14,582 nucleotides of DNA. It comes from JBDTVS01 sp040007095 (GTDB taxonomy: Bacteria > Acidobacteriota > Vicinamibacteria > Vicinamibacterales > CAVVIG01). Numbering within the stretch: position 1 is the stretch's first letter; the number at the start of each line of letters is the position of its first letter. Of this stretch, positions 1 to 7,044 are shown one piece after another. The DNA lies in assembly GCA_040007095.1 (NCBI GenBank), contig JBDTVS010000213.1, positions 1-14,582 on the forward strand, given 5' to 3'. Position numbers and translations under genes: made by a program. The notes under the pieces were generated by a model. That model was not told the origin of the DNA. It saw nothing but the letters and a program-made list of their open reading frames with translations, and ran no database searches.

Positions 1-20
1 AGGCAGTGGAAATTAATTAA
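1..20 (+). repeat. Left terminal inverted repeat of the IS
   Basis: AGGCAGTGGAAATTAATTAA matches the reverse complement of 1287-1306 at 18 of 20 positions. The first 13 bases match perfectly. Confidence 0.85.
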
Positions 21-58
21 GTACCAATATTTCCTAGGATGTACTACGCTGTCTCTGC

Positions 59-1282
59 GTGACGAATCTCGCCCAGCTGATCGACAAGTTTCAGGCCGTA
101 TGGCCGTTGCTGGATGAACGGGCGCGCCGACTGATGGCGGCGGGGGAAGCGACCGCGCTCGGCCGAGGTGGCGTCAGTGCGGTGAGTCGCGCCTGTGGGC
201 TCTCGCGTCGGGCGATTAGCAAGGGAATCCAAGAGATTCGCGCAGGCGTCGTGCTGGCGCCCGGCCGGATCCGTCGGCCGGGCGCGGGCCGCAAAGCGGT
301 CGGCGTGACGGATCCCGGCCTGGTCGACGCGCTGACCGATCTCATCGCCGATGACACGCACGGGACGCCGATGTCGCCGCTCCGGTGGATCAACAAGAGC
401 ACCCGCACGCTGGCCGCCGCGTTGACCCAGCGGCGGCATCCCGTGAGTCACACCAAGGTCGGCCACCTGTTGCACGACCTCGGCTACGGGCTGCAGCGCA
501 ACCGGAAGACGACGGAGGGCGCCGACCATGCCGATCGTGACGCCCAATTCCGCCACATCAACGCCACGGTGACGCGGGCGTTGGCGAGGGGCGCCCCGGT
601 GATCTCGGTGGATACCAAGAAGAAGGAGCTCTTGGGTGCCTACCGCAACGCCGGCGAACGCTGGCGTCCGGCGAAACAGCCCACGCGCGTCCGCGTGCAC
701 GACTTTCCATCGCCGACGGTCCCGCGCGCGTATCCCTACGGCATCTACGACATCGGCCGCAACACCGGCTTCGTCAATCTGGGCACCGATCACGACACGG
801 GCGCGTTCGCGGTCGCCTCGATTCGCGGCTGGTGGCGGCACGAGGGCCGGCGCCTGTATCCGTCGACGCGCACGCTCCTCATCACCGCAGACGGGGGCGG
901 CAGCAACGGCTGGCGCTTGCGCCTCTGGAAGCTGGAACTGCAGGCGCTCGCCGATGAGACCGGCCTGCAGCTGGCCGTCTGCCACTTTCCGCCGGGCACC
1001 AGCAAGTGGAACAAGGTCGAGCATCGCCTCTTCTCGTTCATCTCCTCGAATTGGCGCGGGGAACCGCTGCGGGACTACGAGACCGTCGTCCACCTCATTG
1101 CCAACACCACGACGGCGAAAGGCTTGACGGTCACGTGCCGGCTCGATCGACGCCGATACGCGACGGGGCGCCGCGTCACCAATGACGAGATGAAACAAGT
1201 GAATCTTCGCCGAGAGGCCTTTCATGGCGAGTGGAACTATGTCATCCGCCCTCGTCAGTCACCATCGACTAAGTCGGATTGA
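59..1282 (+). CDS. ISAzo13 family transposase (DDE)
   Basis: This 407-residue transposase would catalyse excision and insertion of the surrounding IS. The N-terminus (about residues 40-62, VSRACGLSRRAISKGIQEI) resembles a helix-turn-helix for end recognition. The DDE catalytic residues are visible as D185 (VISVDTKKKELLG), D278 (LITADGGGSNG) and E321 (TSKWNKVEHRLFSFI). These blocks are characteristic of ISAzo13/Rhodopirellula-type transposases. The start is a GTG at 59; there is no strong Shine-Dalgarno sequence in the short AT-rich leader. The stop lies 4 bp before the right terminal repeat. The length fits the family and no frameshift is seen. Confidence 0.9.
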   Translation: MTNLAQLIDKFQAVWPLLDERARRLMAAGEATALGRGGVSAVSRACGLSRRAISKGIQEIRAGVVLAPGRIRRPGAGRKAVGVTDPGLVDALTDLIADDTHGTPMSPLRWINKSTRTLAAALTQRRHPVSHTKVGHLLHDLGYGLQRNRKTTEGADHADRDAQFRHINATVTRALARGAPVISVDTKKKELLGAYRNAGERWRPAKQPTRVRVHDFPSPTVPRAYPYGIYDIGRNTGFVNLGTDHDTGAFAVASIRGWWRHEGRRLYPSTRTLLITADGGGSNGWRLRLWKLELQALADETGLQLAVCHFPPGTSKWNKVEHRLFSFISSNWRGEPLRDYETVVHLIANTTTAKGLTVTCRLDRRRYATGRRVTNDEMKQVNLRREAFHGEWNYVIRPRQSPSTKSD

Positions 1283-1286
1283 CATA

Positions 1287-1306
1287 TTCATTTATTTCCA
1301 CTGCCT
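1287..1306 (-). repeat. Right terminal inverted repeat of the IS
   Basis: This is the inverted partner of bases 1-20, and the outermost bases read ...TTTCCACTGCCT. The A/T-rich inner part contrasts with the GC-rich surroundings. The TAG at the border (minus strand, 1305-1307) also ends the open frame that runs through the sigma/kinase hybrid. Confidence 0.85.
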
Positions 1307-1360
1307 AAGTATCGGGCGCCGATAGATCCCGGCTGGCGATCAATTCGCCGTGAACGGGAG

Positions 1361-1652
1361 TCAACGCGGGCGGTGCGAACTGGAGAAGCCGCAGCGTGCC
1401 TCGAGGCTCAGGAATCTGGGATCCGCCCGATACGGGTCCCATTTGGCATCCACGGGCAGAAACGCCAGATGGACGTCGTGAGCGGCGAACCCCTTCTCGA
1501 GCCACTCGAACACCGCGTCTCGATCGCCCAGCCCCGCATAGACGAGCGCCGTCGCGGAGGGCGGCATGTAGCGATCGCGGGAGGCGGTTTCCAAAGCGGT
1601 AAGTAGTTCGTGAGCGGCGTCCACATTCCCTGATCTGGCGAGAATGTATCCA
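1361..1652 (-). pseudogene. C-terminal remnant of a Ser/Thr kinase-TPR type protein
   Basis: Read in a different frame from the sigma remnant, this stretch gives GYILARSGNVDAAHELL, followed by about 70 more residues ending at a stop at 1361. They include PPSATALVYAGLGDRDAVFEW and HLAFLPVDAKWDPYRADPRF. This is the usual TPR-like tail of large bacterial kinase or adenylate-cyclase/TPR proteins, where 'L..VD..WDPLR.DPRF' is the last motif. The kinase domain and most TPR units are absent. The remnant abuts the truncated sigma gene at about 1650-1655. A GTG at 1624 could in principle start a short peptide, but the similarity extends upstream of it, so I read it as a fragment. Confidence 0.75.
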
Positions 1653-2156
1653 GGAGAGACCCATTTCTTCAGCAGTCTCCTCTACCGTCAGCCCACCGAA
1701 ATACCTGAGGACGACCAGGTCGGCGAGCCGCTGATCGATCGTCGCGAGCTTTTCGAGAGCGGTGTTGAGGTCCAGGAGTTCCACGTCCCGTGGCTCCGTG
1801 GTTTGGACCGGATCCGGCAGGGGCACAGTCCATTCGGCGCCGCCGCGTTTACCGGCGGACCGCACGCGTGCATGGTCCACCAACACCCGACGCATCAGGC
1901 GCGCGGCGATCGCAAAAAAATGGGCGCGGTTCTGCCAGCGCACCCGCCGCAGGGTGACGAGGCGCATGTAAGTCTCGTGCACGAGCGCCGTCGGGACCAG
2001 TGAATGGTCGGCGCGCTCGGCGCGCAAACGCCGCCGGGCGACCCCCCGGAGGTCCTTGTAGACGACCGTCATGGGCCGCTCGTCGGCCGACGCATCGCCG
2101 CGTCCCCACGCTGCGAGCAGCCCCGTGACGTTGTCCTCTTCTGCCCCGCCGCCCAT
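1653..2156 (-). pseudogene. Truncated ECF sigma factor, 3' end lost by deletion
   Basis: Residues 1-168 read as an ECF sigma-70 factor of the type common in Acidobacteriota. Region 2 is seen in LVPTALVHETYMRL and RAHFFAIAARLMRRVLVDHAR. Region 4 begins with DQRLADLVVLRYFGGLTVEETAEEMGLS. After S168 the recognition helix (usually ...PATVKR.W..A) is missing. The frame continues into unrelated sequence to a stop at 1305, where the IS begins. The product would lack the helix that contacts the -35 element, so it is probably not a working sigma factor. The ATG at 2156 has no clear ribosome binding site. The neighbour downstream is the tail of a kinase/TPR gene in another frame, consistent with one deletion across a sigma/kinase gene pair. 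Confidence 0.8.
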
Positions 2157-2300
2157 GCGCAGTGGATTCTACAGCCGCTCAGACGCCGTGAGCCTCTTTT
2201 TACGCGGGCTGCGCTTCTATCCCATGCGCGGGGGCGAGCAGTGAATCGCCGAATGCGAGCGCATCCGGTCACAGCAGGTCAAACTTATCAGGGAGATGCC

Positions 2301-2772
2301 ATGAACATGAAACTCGTACTCGCGTTGGTGACTGCAGGCGCGGTCAGCACCGCCGCGATCGCAGCGAGGGCCGAACGGCCCGAAAACCACGGTTCCCGTG
2401 GGTGCAGCGAGGAGACGCTTCGCGGCGCCTATGGATTTCAATTCCAGGGCACTCGGCCGGTCCATCCGCCATTCCCCGCAGGTGTGGAGTCGTTCGCCGC
2501 CATCGCGATTCGGACATACGATGGAGCCGGGTCGTTCACGCAGGTCACGACGACCAGAGGCACCGTAGTCGGTGTCGATCAGAATGTCACAACGGGCGGC
2601 ACCTACGCGGTCAACGAAGGACTGCGCCGGTTCCGCCGCGGCCCAAACGCCCGCCGGCGTCAGCATCGACCAGTTTGTCATCGTCGATGACGGCAACTCG
2701 GTCCGGAACGTGGTGTTGAGTCCGCCAAGCGTCATGGTGACCGGGACCGCCCAGAAGATTCACACCAGGTAA
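2301..2772 (+). pseudogene. Small secreted protein gene with a frameshift
   Basis: The frame opens at ATG 2301 with an AGGGAG ribosome binding site at 2290-2295. It begins with a signal peptide, MKLVLALVTAGAVSTAAIAARA. The mature part (CSEETLRGAYGFQFQGT..., AAIAIRTYDGAGSFTQ..., GGTYAVNE) resembles small exported proteins of unknown function seen in Acidobacteriota. Near base 2622 (gaaggactgc) the coherent reading moves by one base. Dropping one G gives NEDCAGSAAAQTPAGVSIDQF and then VIVDDGNSVRNVVLSPPSVM, ending at a stop at 2770-2772. With the shift repaired the protein would have 156 residues. The change is either a true frameshift or a sequencing or assembly error. The function is unknown. 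Confidence 0.65.
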
Positions 2773-2939
2773 CAGCCCCTGCTGAGTTGCCCTTCCCGCA
2801 TCTACAGGAGGATGCTTACGGATCGGCTCGAATCGTGCGGCCTCTGGCCTGCGCGATCGCGGAAAGCACGACTTTGTCTCTTGGGCTCAACAACGCGGGT
2901 CAGGAGGCGCGCCCTACTGAAGCCTGCGACAACACGCGT

Positions 2940-2958
2940 CGTGGACCTGGTGTCCACG
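2940..2958 (+). promoter_or_regulatory. Small perfect hairpin in the leader of the propeller gene
   Basis: CGTGGAC and GTCCACG flank a 5-base loop, giving a 7-bp stem. It ends 23 bases before the Shine-Dalgarno sequence at 2982. It could be a leader hairpin or an operator half-site pair. A stem of this size can also arise by chance in GC-rich DNA. The rest of 2773-2981 shows nothing else recognisable. Confidence 0.25.
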
Positions 2959-2981
2959 TTCACCACTCGATTCGCGACGAC

Positions 2982-2989
2982 GGAGGAAA
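2982..2989 (+). promoter_or_regulatory. Strong Shine-Dalgarno that fixes a GTG start
   Basis: GGAGGAAA lies 8 bases (counted from the end of GGAGG) before GTG 2995. The frame stays open upstream to an ATG at 2812, whose AGGAGG touches the start codon with no spacing. Those extra 61 residues are Arg-rich and match no domain. The InlB-type repeat begins right after GTG 2995, so this site is the better start. Confidence 0.7.
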
Positions 2990-2994
2990 TCCCC

Positions 2995-4575
2995 GTGCCT
3001 TTTACGATCTCCTACAACGGCAACGGCAGCGATGGCGGCACTCCGCCCGTCGATCCGCACGGCCCCTACAACCCGGGCGAAACGGTGCCGATCCAACTAC
3101 CCGGCTCCTTGACCAAGTCTGGCGCCAAGTTCGCCTATTGGAACACCCAACCTAACGGCAGCGGCACATTCTATGGCTGGCCGCTCGTGGCCCCGCTCCT
3201 GATGCCCGGAAACAACGTCACGCTCTACGCCCAGTGGTTCGTCACCACGGGCCTGACCAACGGCGGCAGGACGAAGCACTATGCGTTCTTCTATGACAGC
3301 TCGCTGCGGGCCAGCGGGCTGGAGCCGGGACGCACCAATGCGTTGATCAAGGCGGCGGAAGGTGACTTCGCCATCATGGCGGCGTGGTTCCCCGGAGTCA
3401 CCGCCTCGGGACCGTCGCCGCATCCGGTCTTTGTCACGCGCCTGACCGGTGGAGCGAACAACACCGGCGACATACGGCTCAAGCCGAGCAGCAACGACGT
3501 CAACGAACTGCGCGCCTATCTGGTGTCGGAGATCACCGAGAGTTTCATGCAGGGCCAGAACAAGGGCTGGGGGTTCCTGCCGGGCATCGACAACGAGGAG
3601 AGCTGCGGCGAAGCGCTGTCGCTGTTCCTCACGCAGCGATTCGAGCAGTCGCAGGGCATTGCCGGGCCCTACACGGCCTTCACCGCCAACGGCTGGCTGA
3701 ACACGTCGCTGCCCGCCGGTCATCCCAACTCCACCCGGATTGTCAAGAATGCCGACGGGTCGACCACCGATTTCGGATCCCGCTTCGACTATGTGAATTC
3801 GGTGCTGCCGTACCCCGGCAACGGACCCGGAACCGGCTGCTCGATGTTGTTTCTCTACTACCTGGTGTCCCAGCTGGGGTACTCGATCGAGGAAATCATC
3901 TCCGCGGCACCCGGATACAAGAATGGTGTGCTGGATGCCATCGCTCCGCTGCGCGGGGTCTATCAGAACCTCACCGGGGACCACGGCGACCCTTTTCCGG
4001 CCTTCAAGCAGCTGTTGGACAATGCGTTTCCGCCGGACAAAGTGTCCACGATTCCCGGCACCACGACCGGCGATCCCGACAATCCGTTCCCTCTCGGCGT
4101 TCTTCCGATGGTCAAGACGGTGTTCTCCGGCGGCGACGGGATCGTCTATGCCGTGCTGGACAACGGCGACCTGCTCTGGTACCGGCACGACGGCAAGGAC
4201 GACGGCAGCTTCCGGTGGGTCCACAGCCACGGACGAAAGGTCGGGGTCGGCTGGGACTTCAAAACCGTCTTTTCCGGGGGAGACGGGGTGATCTATGGCG
4301 TGACCCATACCGGGGACCTGATGTGGTTTCGCCATGACGGGCGGGGCGACGGCACCTTCCGATGGACCGATAACACTGGCAGGAAAGTCGGTGTGGGCTG
4401 GGCCTACAAAACGGTCTTTTCCGGAGGGGATGGCGTGATCTACGGCATTACGCACACCGGGGAGCTGATGTGGTTTCGGCATGACGGACGCGGCGACGGC
4501 ACCTTCCGATGGACCAACACCAAGGGACGAAAGGTCGGCGTGGGCTGGAGCATGCCGCAAGTGTTTTTCGGCTGA
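2995..4575 (+). CDS. Multidomain protein: InlB-type repeat, degenerate peptidase-like domain, tachylectin-like propeller
   Basis: From GTG 2995 the product has 526 residues. Residues 1-82 form a Listeria/Bacteroides InlB B-repeat (TISYNGNGSDGGT..., FAYWNTQPNGSGT, NNVTLYAQWF), an extracellular adhesion-type fold. Residues about 93-347 form a conserved domain with ELRAYLVSEITESFMQGQNKG, NEESCGEALSLFL and GCSMLFLYYLVSQLGYSIEEI. The placement of SEITE recalls a zinc-peptidase HExxH helix without the histidines, so catalysis is doubtful. Residues 373-519 are three 49-residue tachylectin-2/tectonin-like blades (VFSGGDGVIYG...WFRHDGRGDGTFRW...KVGVGW), a carbohydrate-binding beta-propeller fold. A fourth blade stops after MPQVFFG. 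No signal peptide is visible from this start, which is odd for such domains. A sugar-binding, surface or secreted role is inference. Confidence 0.75.
   Translation: MPFTISYNGNGSDGGTPPVDPHGPYNPGETVPIQLPGSLTKSGAKFAYWNTQPNGSGTFYGWPLVAPLLMPGNNVTLYAQWFVTTGLTNGGRTKHYAFFYDSSLRASGLEPGRTNALIKAAEGDFAIMAAWFPGVTASGPSPHPVFVTRLTGGANNTGDIRLKPSSNDVNELRAYLVSEITESFMQGQNKGWGFLPGIDNEESCGEALSLFLTQRFEQSQGIAGPYTAFTANGWLNTSLPAGHPNSTRIVKNADGSTTDFGSRFDYVNSVLPYPGNGPGTGCSMLFLYYLVSQLGYSIEEIISAAPGYKNGVLDAIAPLRGVYQNLTGDHGDPFPAFKQLLDNAFPPDKVSTIPGTTTGDPDNPFPLGVLPMVKTVFSGGDGIVYAVLDNGDLLWYRHDGKDDGSFRWVHSHGRKVGVGWDFKTVFSGGDGVIYGVTHTGDLMWFRHDGRGDGTFRWTDNTGRKVGVGWAYKTVFSGGDGVIYGITHTGELMWFRHDGRGDGTFRWTNTKGRKVGVGWSMPQVFFG
4111..4551 (+). 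repeat. Three tandem 147-bp coding repeats (propeller blades)
   Basis: Units at 4111-4257, 4258-4404 and 4405-4551 each encode 49 residues starting (V/F/Y)KTVFSGGDG and ending KVGVGW. Units 2 and 3 encode nearly the same protein, but many third codon positions differ (for example ggggga against ggaggg, and ggcgtgacc against ggcattacg). This indicates old duplications kept under selection rather than a fresh copy. A fourth unit begins at 4552 and is cut short at 4575. Confidence 0.85.
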
Positions 4576-4650
4576 TGGCGAGGCGCTCGTCAAAGAGGGT
4601 GGCTTCTCGACCCACCTCGAGGCCTTCGCACTCGGGAATGGAGCCATCCT

Positions 4651-5031
4651 CTACAAGACGATGAGCCCACGCCGAACTGCGCGCCGGACCGCCTCGGTAC
4701 GATTGGCCGCGCCCAGCTTGCCAGAAATGGATCCCAGGTGAAACTTGACCGTCTGATCGCTGATGCCCAACTGGCCGGCGATCGCCTTGTTGGACAATCC
4801 CTCCGCCACGAGCGCCAGCACTTCGGTCTCTCGTGGCGTGAGGGGTTCGGTCAAGGCCTCGTCCGTCCCGCTCTCGATGTCGCTTGCCATGAGGATCGCG
4901 TCCGCGCCGGTCTCCACCCGCCGGGCGGCGGCATTCGTGGAGAACTCAGCGACGATCTGGATCGAGGTGCCCTCGAGCTGCGTTCGCAGCCGCATCCGCT
5001 GACGGCTCGTGCCCACGAGAACCACGCGCAT
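4651..5031 (-). CDS. LuxR/GerE-type regulator with a shortened receiver-like N-terminus
   Basis: This is a 126-residue DNA-binding regulator. Residues 64-121 are a GerE/LuxR helix-turn-helix (LTPRETEVLALVAEGLSNKA, GISDQTVKFHLGSISGKLGA). Residues 1-55 (MRVVLVGTSRQRMRL..., GADAILMAS) look like the first strand and helices of a response-regulator receiver. A full receiver is about 120 residues, so phosphorylation by a standard histidine kinase is unlikely. I chose ATG 5031 because the receiver-like strand starts there; a GGGGGA lies about 9 bases upstream. The frame is open to 5115, but that extension only translates an intergenic repeat. It lies 127 bp downstream of the HtrA-like gene on the same strand, probably in one transcript. 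It converges with the propeller gene, and no clear terminator is seen in 4576-4650. Confidence 0.85.
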   Translation of the reverse strand: MRVVLVGTSRQRMRLRTQLEGTSIQIVAEFSTNAAARRVETGADAILMASDIESGTDEALTEPLTPRETEVLALVAEGLSNKAIAGQLGISDQTVKFHLGSISGKLGAANRTEAVRRAVRRGLIVL

Positions 5032-5082
5032 GATCGATCGTCCCCCGAGTCGCCTGGAGCACGTCGCGAAACTAGAAAATGA

Positions 5083-5104
5083 AACCACAAAGAGCACGAA
5101 GGAG
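5083..5104 (+). repeat. Short copy of a 9-bp-period intergenic repeat
   Basis: AACCACAAAGAGCACGAAGG holds two units of the CCACAAAGR pattern that recurs at 9310-9338 and 9459-9490. It sits between the HtrA-like and LuxR genes. Translated in the minus-strand frame it produces the spurious N-terminal extension of the LuxR gene. Confidence 0.6.
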
Positions 5105-5158
5105 ACCTGGAGCAACGCGTTCTTAGGCCTTGGGACCCTGGCGGGCCCTTAGTGGCGC

Positions 5159-6070
5159 TTAATGCTGCCCCGGGCGTTCGCCGACTGTCACCGGCACCTC
5201 GACGACGGCCCCGCCGCGCAGGACCCGCGCGACGACGGCCTTTCCGATTTCGGCGCGATACAACACGTCCAGCAGATCCTCTGGCGACGCGATGGCCTGT
5301 CCATTGATGGCGAGCAGCACATCTCCAACGAGGATACCGGCCGCTGCGGCCGGACTGCCATCCGTGACGCCGACGACGAGCACGGCGCTCTTGGTGGCGT
5401 CGCCGGACTCGGTTGAGACGCCGGCCGCGCGTTGATTTTCCGGGAGCACCACGGCTTGTCCCGCCACGCCGAGATAGCCGCGCGTGATCTGCCCATGTTC
5501 GAGCAGCGCGGCCGCGGCCTTCCACGCAATCGGCGCCGGGATGATTACGCCGAGACCCCGGATGGCCGCGGACGTGGCGATTCCGAGCAGCCCGCCCGCC
5601 GTATCGATGAACGCGCCGCCGGCAAAGCCGTCGTGCATCGGCGCCGTGGTGCGAATCACTTGAGCAATCGCACGATGACGCCCGGTTGGCAGCGGTCCGC
5701 CGATCACCGAGACGATGCCGGCGCTCGCCGTGACGGCGTTGCTCCAGGAACGCGCGATGGCGAGCGCGAGATGCCCCACACGTGGAGCGGTCGCCGCTGG
5801 CGCAATCGGGGTGCCCGCAAGGTTCGCGACCCGAAGAATCGCGAGGTTGGTCGTCGGATCCCAGCCCGCGAGCTCGGCGTCGAAGGTCTGGTCGTCGTGT
5901 GCCCGAACGTGCAAGCCGTTTTCGCGGCCGAGCGCATGCGCCGTGGTGACGACGACGCCGTCCGCGTAGACCAGGCCGCTCGCCGGGCGCCGTCGGCCTT
6001 GTACCTGGACGACCGAGGGGGCCACCGCCGCGACGGCGTCGGCCAGTTGGTTCGAGAATTCATTCAGCAT
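5159..6070 (-). CDS. HtrA-like PDZ protein, probable pseudoprotease
   Basis: This 303-residue protein has a trypsin-like HtrA domain (about residues 1-190) and one PDZ domain (about 197-297; GYLGVAGQAV, VGVTDGSPAAAAGILVGDVL, INGQAIASPEDLLDVL). The histidine of the triad is present (VVTTAHALG, H45). The Asp position is Asn (DPTTNLAIL, N75, where HtrA has T-D-L/I-A). The Ser position of GNSGG is Ala (HDGFAGGAF, A150). Proteolysis is therefore not expected, while peptide or substrate binding by the PDZ and the dead cleft remains possible. I see no signal peptide or membrane segment after ATG 6070, so a cytoplasmic location is inferred. A GTG at 6127 would add 19 residues of no recognised type; neither start has a strong ribosome binding site. 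The LuxR gene follows on the same strand, suggesting a sensor/regulator pair. Confidence 0.85.
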   Translation of the reverse strand: MLNEFSNQLADAVAAVAPSVVQVQGRRRPASGLVYADGVVVTTAHALGRENGLHVRAHDDQTFDAELAGWDPTTNLAILRVANLAGTPIAPAATAPRVGHLALAIARSWSNAVTASAGIVSVIGGPLPTGRHRAIAQVIRTTAPMHDGFAGGAFIDTAGGLLGIATSAAIRGLGVIIPAPIAWKAAAALLEHGQITRGYLGVAGQAVVLPENQRAAGVSTESGDATKSAVLVVGVTDGSPAAAAGILVGDVLLAINGQAIASPEDLLDVLYRAEIGKAVVARVLRGGAVVEVPVTVGERPGQH

Positions 6071-6237
6071 GCGGTGATTCTGACAACCAACGCCAGCGTC
6101 CACATCACCCGAATGGGCAGCTGTCACACCGTACCGTCTCGATTGGCCATCACCACCGGGTACACCGAGTTGTTCGTGTCTGTGTGGTTCAGGATTTCAA
6201 TTCTGCAACGCGTTCCAAAATGCTCCGGCCTGGCTGT

Positions 6238-7044
6238 TCAGGCAAATGCGTGGTAGTAGCCGTCCGCTTCCTGCAGCGAGATGCTCGCGCCGTACACCGC
6301 CGTCAGGTGGGCGCTGGTGAGCACACCGCGCTTGGGTCCGCTGAAGGCCACGCCCCCCTGCTTCAATAGCACGACGTACTCGATCTCCGGGATGATCTCC
6401 TCCACGTGATGCGTCACGAGGATGATGGTGGTGCCGCGCTGGGCGACCTTGCTGACCATCTCGAGAAAGCGCTGGCGCGCGACCATGTCGAGCCCGGTCG
6501 TCGGCTCGTCGAGCACCAGTGCGACCGGGGCGGTGACAAGGGCCCGCGCGATCAGCACGCGCCGCGCCTCACCCGTGGACATCTCATCGAGCGCCTTATG
6601 GGCCAGATGGGAGGCCTCCATGCGGTCGAGCGCGTCGCTGACCGTGCGCCGCATGTCGGCCGTCACCATCCGCTCGTCGACAATCCCGTAGGTCGCGAAG
6701 AATCCCGAAAGCACGGCGCCCTCGCCGCTGATGTTGCCCCTGCTGTTGCCGTTGACGAAAATCTGATGAAGATCCGAGGAGACGATCCCGAGCCGCGACC
6801 GCAGTTCGAAGAGGTTCCCGAGCGTGGCGCCGAAGACGCGGACCGGCGGCGTGCCATCGTCGTGGGCGAGGGCGTGATCCTGCTGGGTCAGCACGTTGAT
6901 GAGCGTCGTTTTCCCGGCGCCGTTTGGGCCGACAATGGCGGTGTGCTCGCCGGTGCGGATCGTCAGCGTCAGCGCGTCAAGGATCCGGACGCCGTTCTTG
7001 ACCACGGTGGCGTCACTCAGCTCGAGAACTGGTTCATCCTGCAT
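6238..7044 (-). CDS. ABC transporter ATP-binding protein, ModF/PhrA-like
   Basis: This 268-residue ATPase belongs to the ABC class. Walker A is GPNGAGKTT (39-47), the signature is EMSTGEARRV (about 154-163), a variant of LSGGQ, Walker B is VALVLDEP (174-181), and the switch histidine is in VTHHVEEI (H212). The segment EEIIPEIEYVVLLKQGGVAFSGPK is typical of the COG1119 ModF/photorepair-like group. No canonical Q-loop glutamine is evident at GIVSSDLHQ (87-95). No permease or binding-protein gene is adjacent, so transport cannot be assigned. I chose ATG 7044 because GGAG lies 5 bases upstream; ATG 7047 is immediately next to it. The gene is divergent from the peptidase gene at 7150. The 167 bp between its stop and the HtrA-like gene hold no gene. 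Confidence 0.85.
   Translation of the reverse strand: MQDEPVLELSDATVVKNGVRILDALTLTIRTGEHTAIVGPNGAGKTTLINVLTQQDHALAHDDGTPPVRVFGATLGNLFELRSRLGIVSSDLHQIFVNGNSRGNISGEGAVLSGFFATYGIVDERMVTADMRRTVSDALDRMEASHLAHKALDEMSTGEARRVLIARALVTAPVALVLDEPTTGLDMVARQRFLEMVSKVAQRGTTIILVTHHVEEIIPEIEYVVLLKQGGVAFSGPKRGVLTSAHLTAVYGASISLQEADGYYHAFA

Larger units (their letters stand above)
1..1306 (+). mobile_element. Complete insertion sequence, ISAzo13-like
   Basis: A single transposase gene (59-1282) lies between imperfect terminal inverted repeats. The left end reads AGGCAGTGGAAATTAATTAA, and the reverse complement of the right end is AGGCAGTGGAAATAAATGAA, giving 18 of 20 matches. The left end coincides with the first base of the window, so the outer flank and any target duplication cannot be checked. 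The element inserted about 55 bp beyond the stop of the kinase/TPR remnant at 1361. The transposase frame is open from start to stop, so the copy looks intact and possibly active. The family call rests on the transposase motifs. Confidence 0.88.

Noticed and set aside
2812..2994. Earlier ATG for the propeller protein
   Set aside because: The Shine-Dalgarno sequence touches the ATG, and the extra 61 residues are Arg-rich without a signal peptide or domain. GTG 2995 has a well-spaced GGAGGAAA.
3097..4647. 516-codon minus-strand frame opposite the propeller gene
   Set aside because: It is the antisense of the repeats, with no recognisable motif and no ribosome binding site.
5121..5158. Possible hairpin in cttgggaccctggcgggccc downstream of the HtrA-like gene
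   Set aside because: The arms pair poorly and no T-run follows on the minus strand, so I do not call a terminator.
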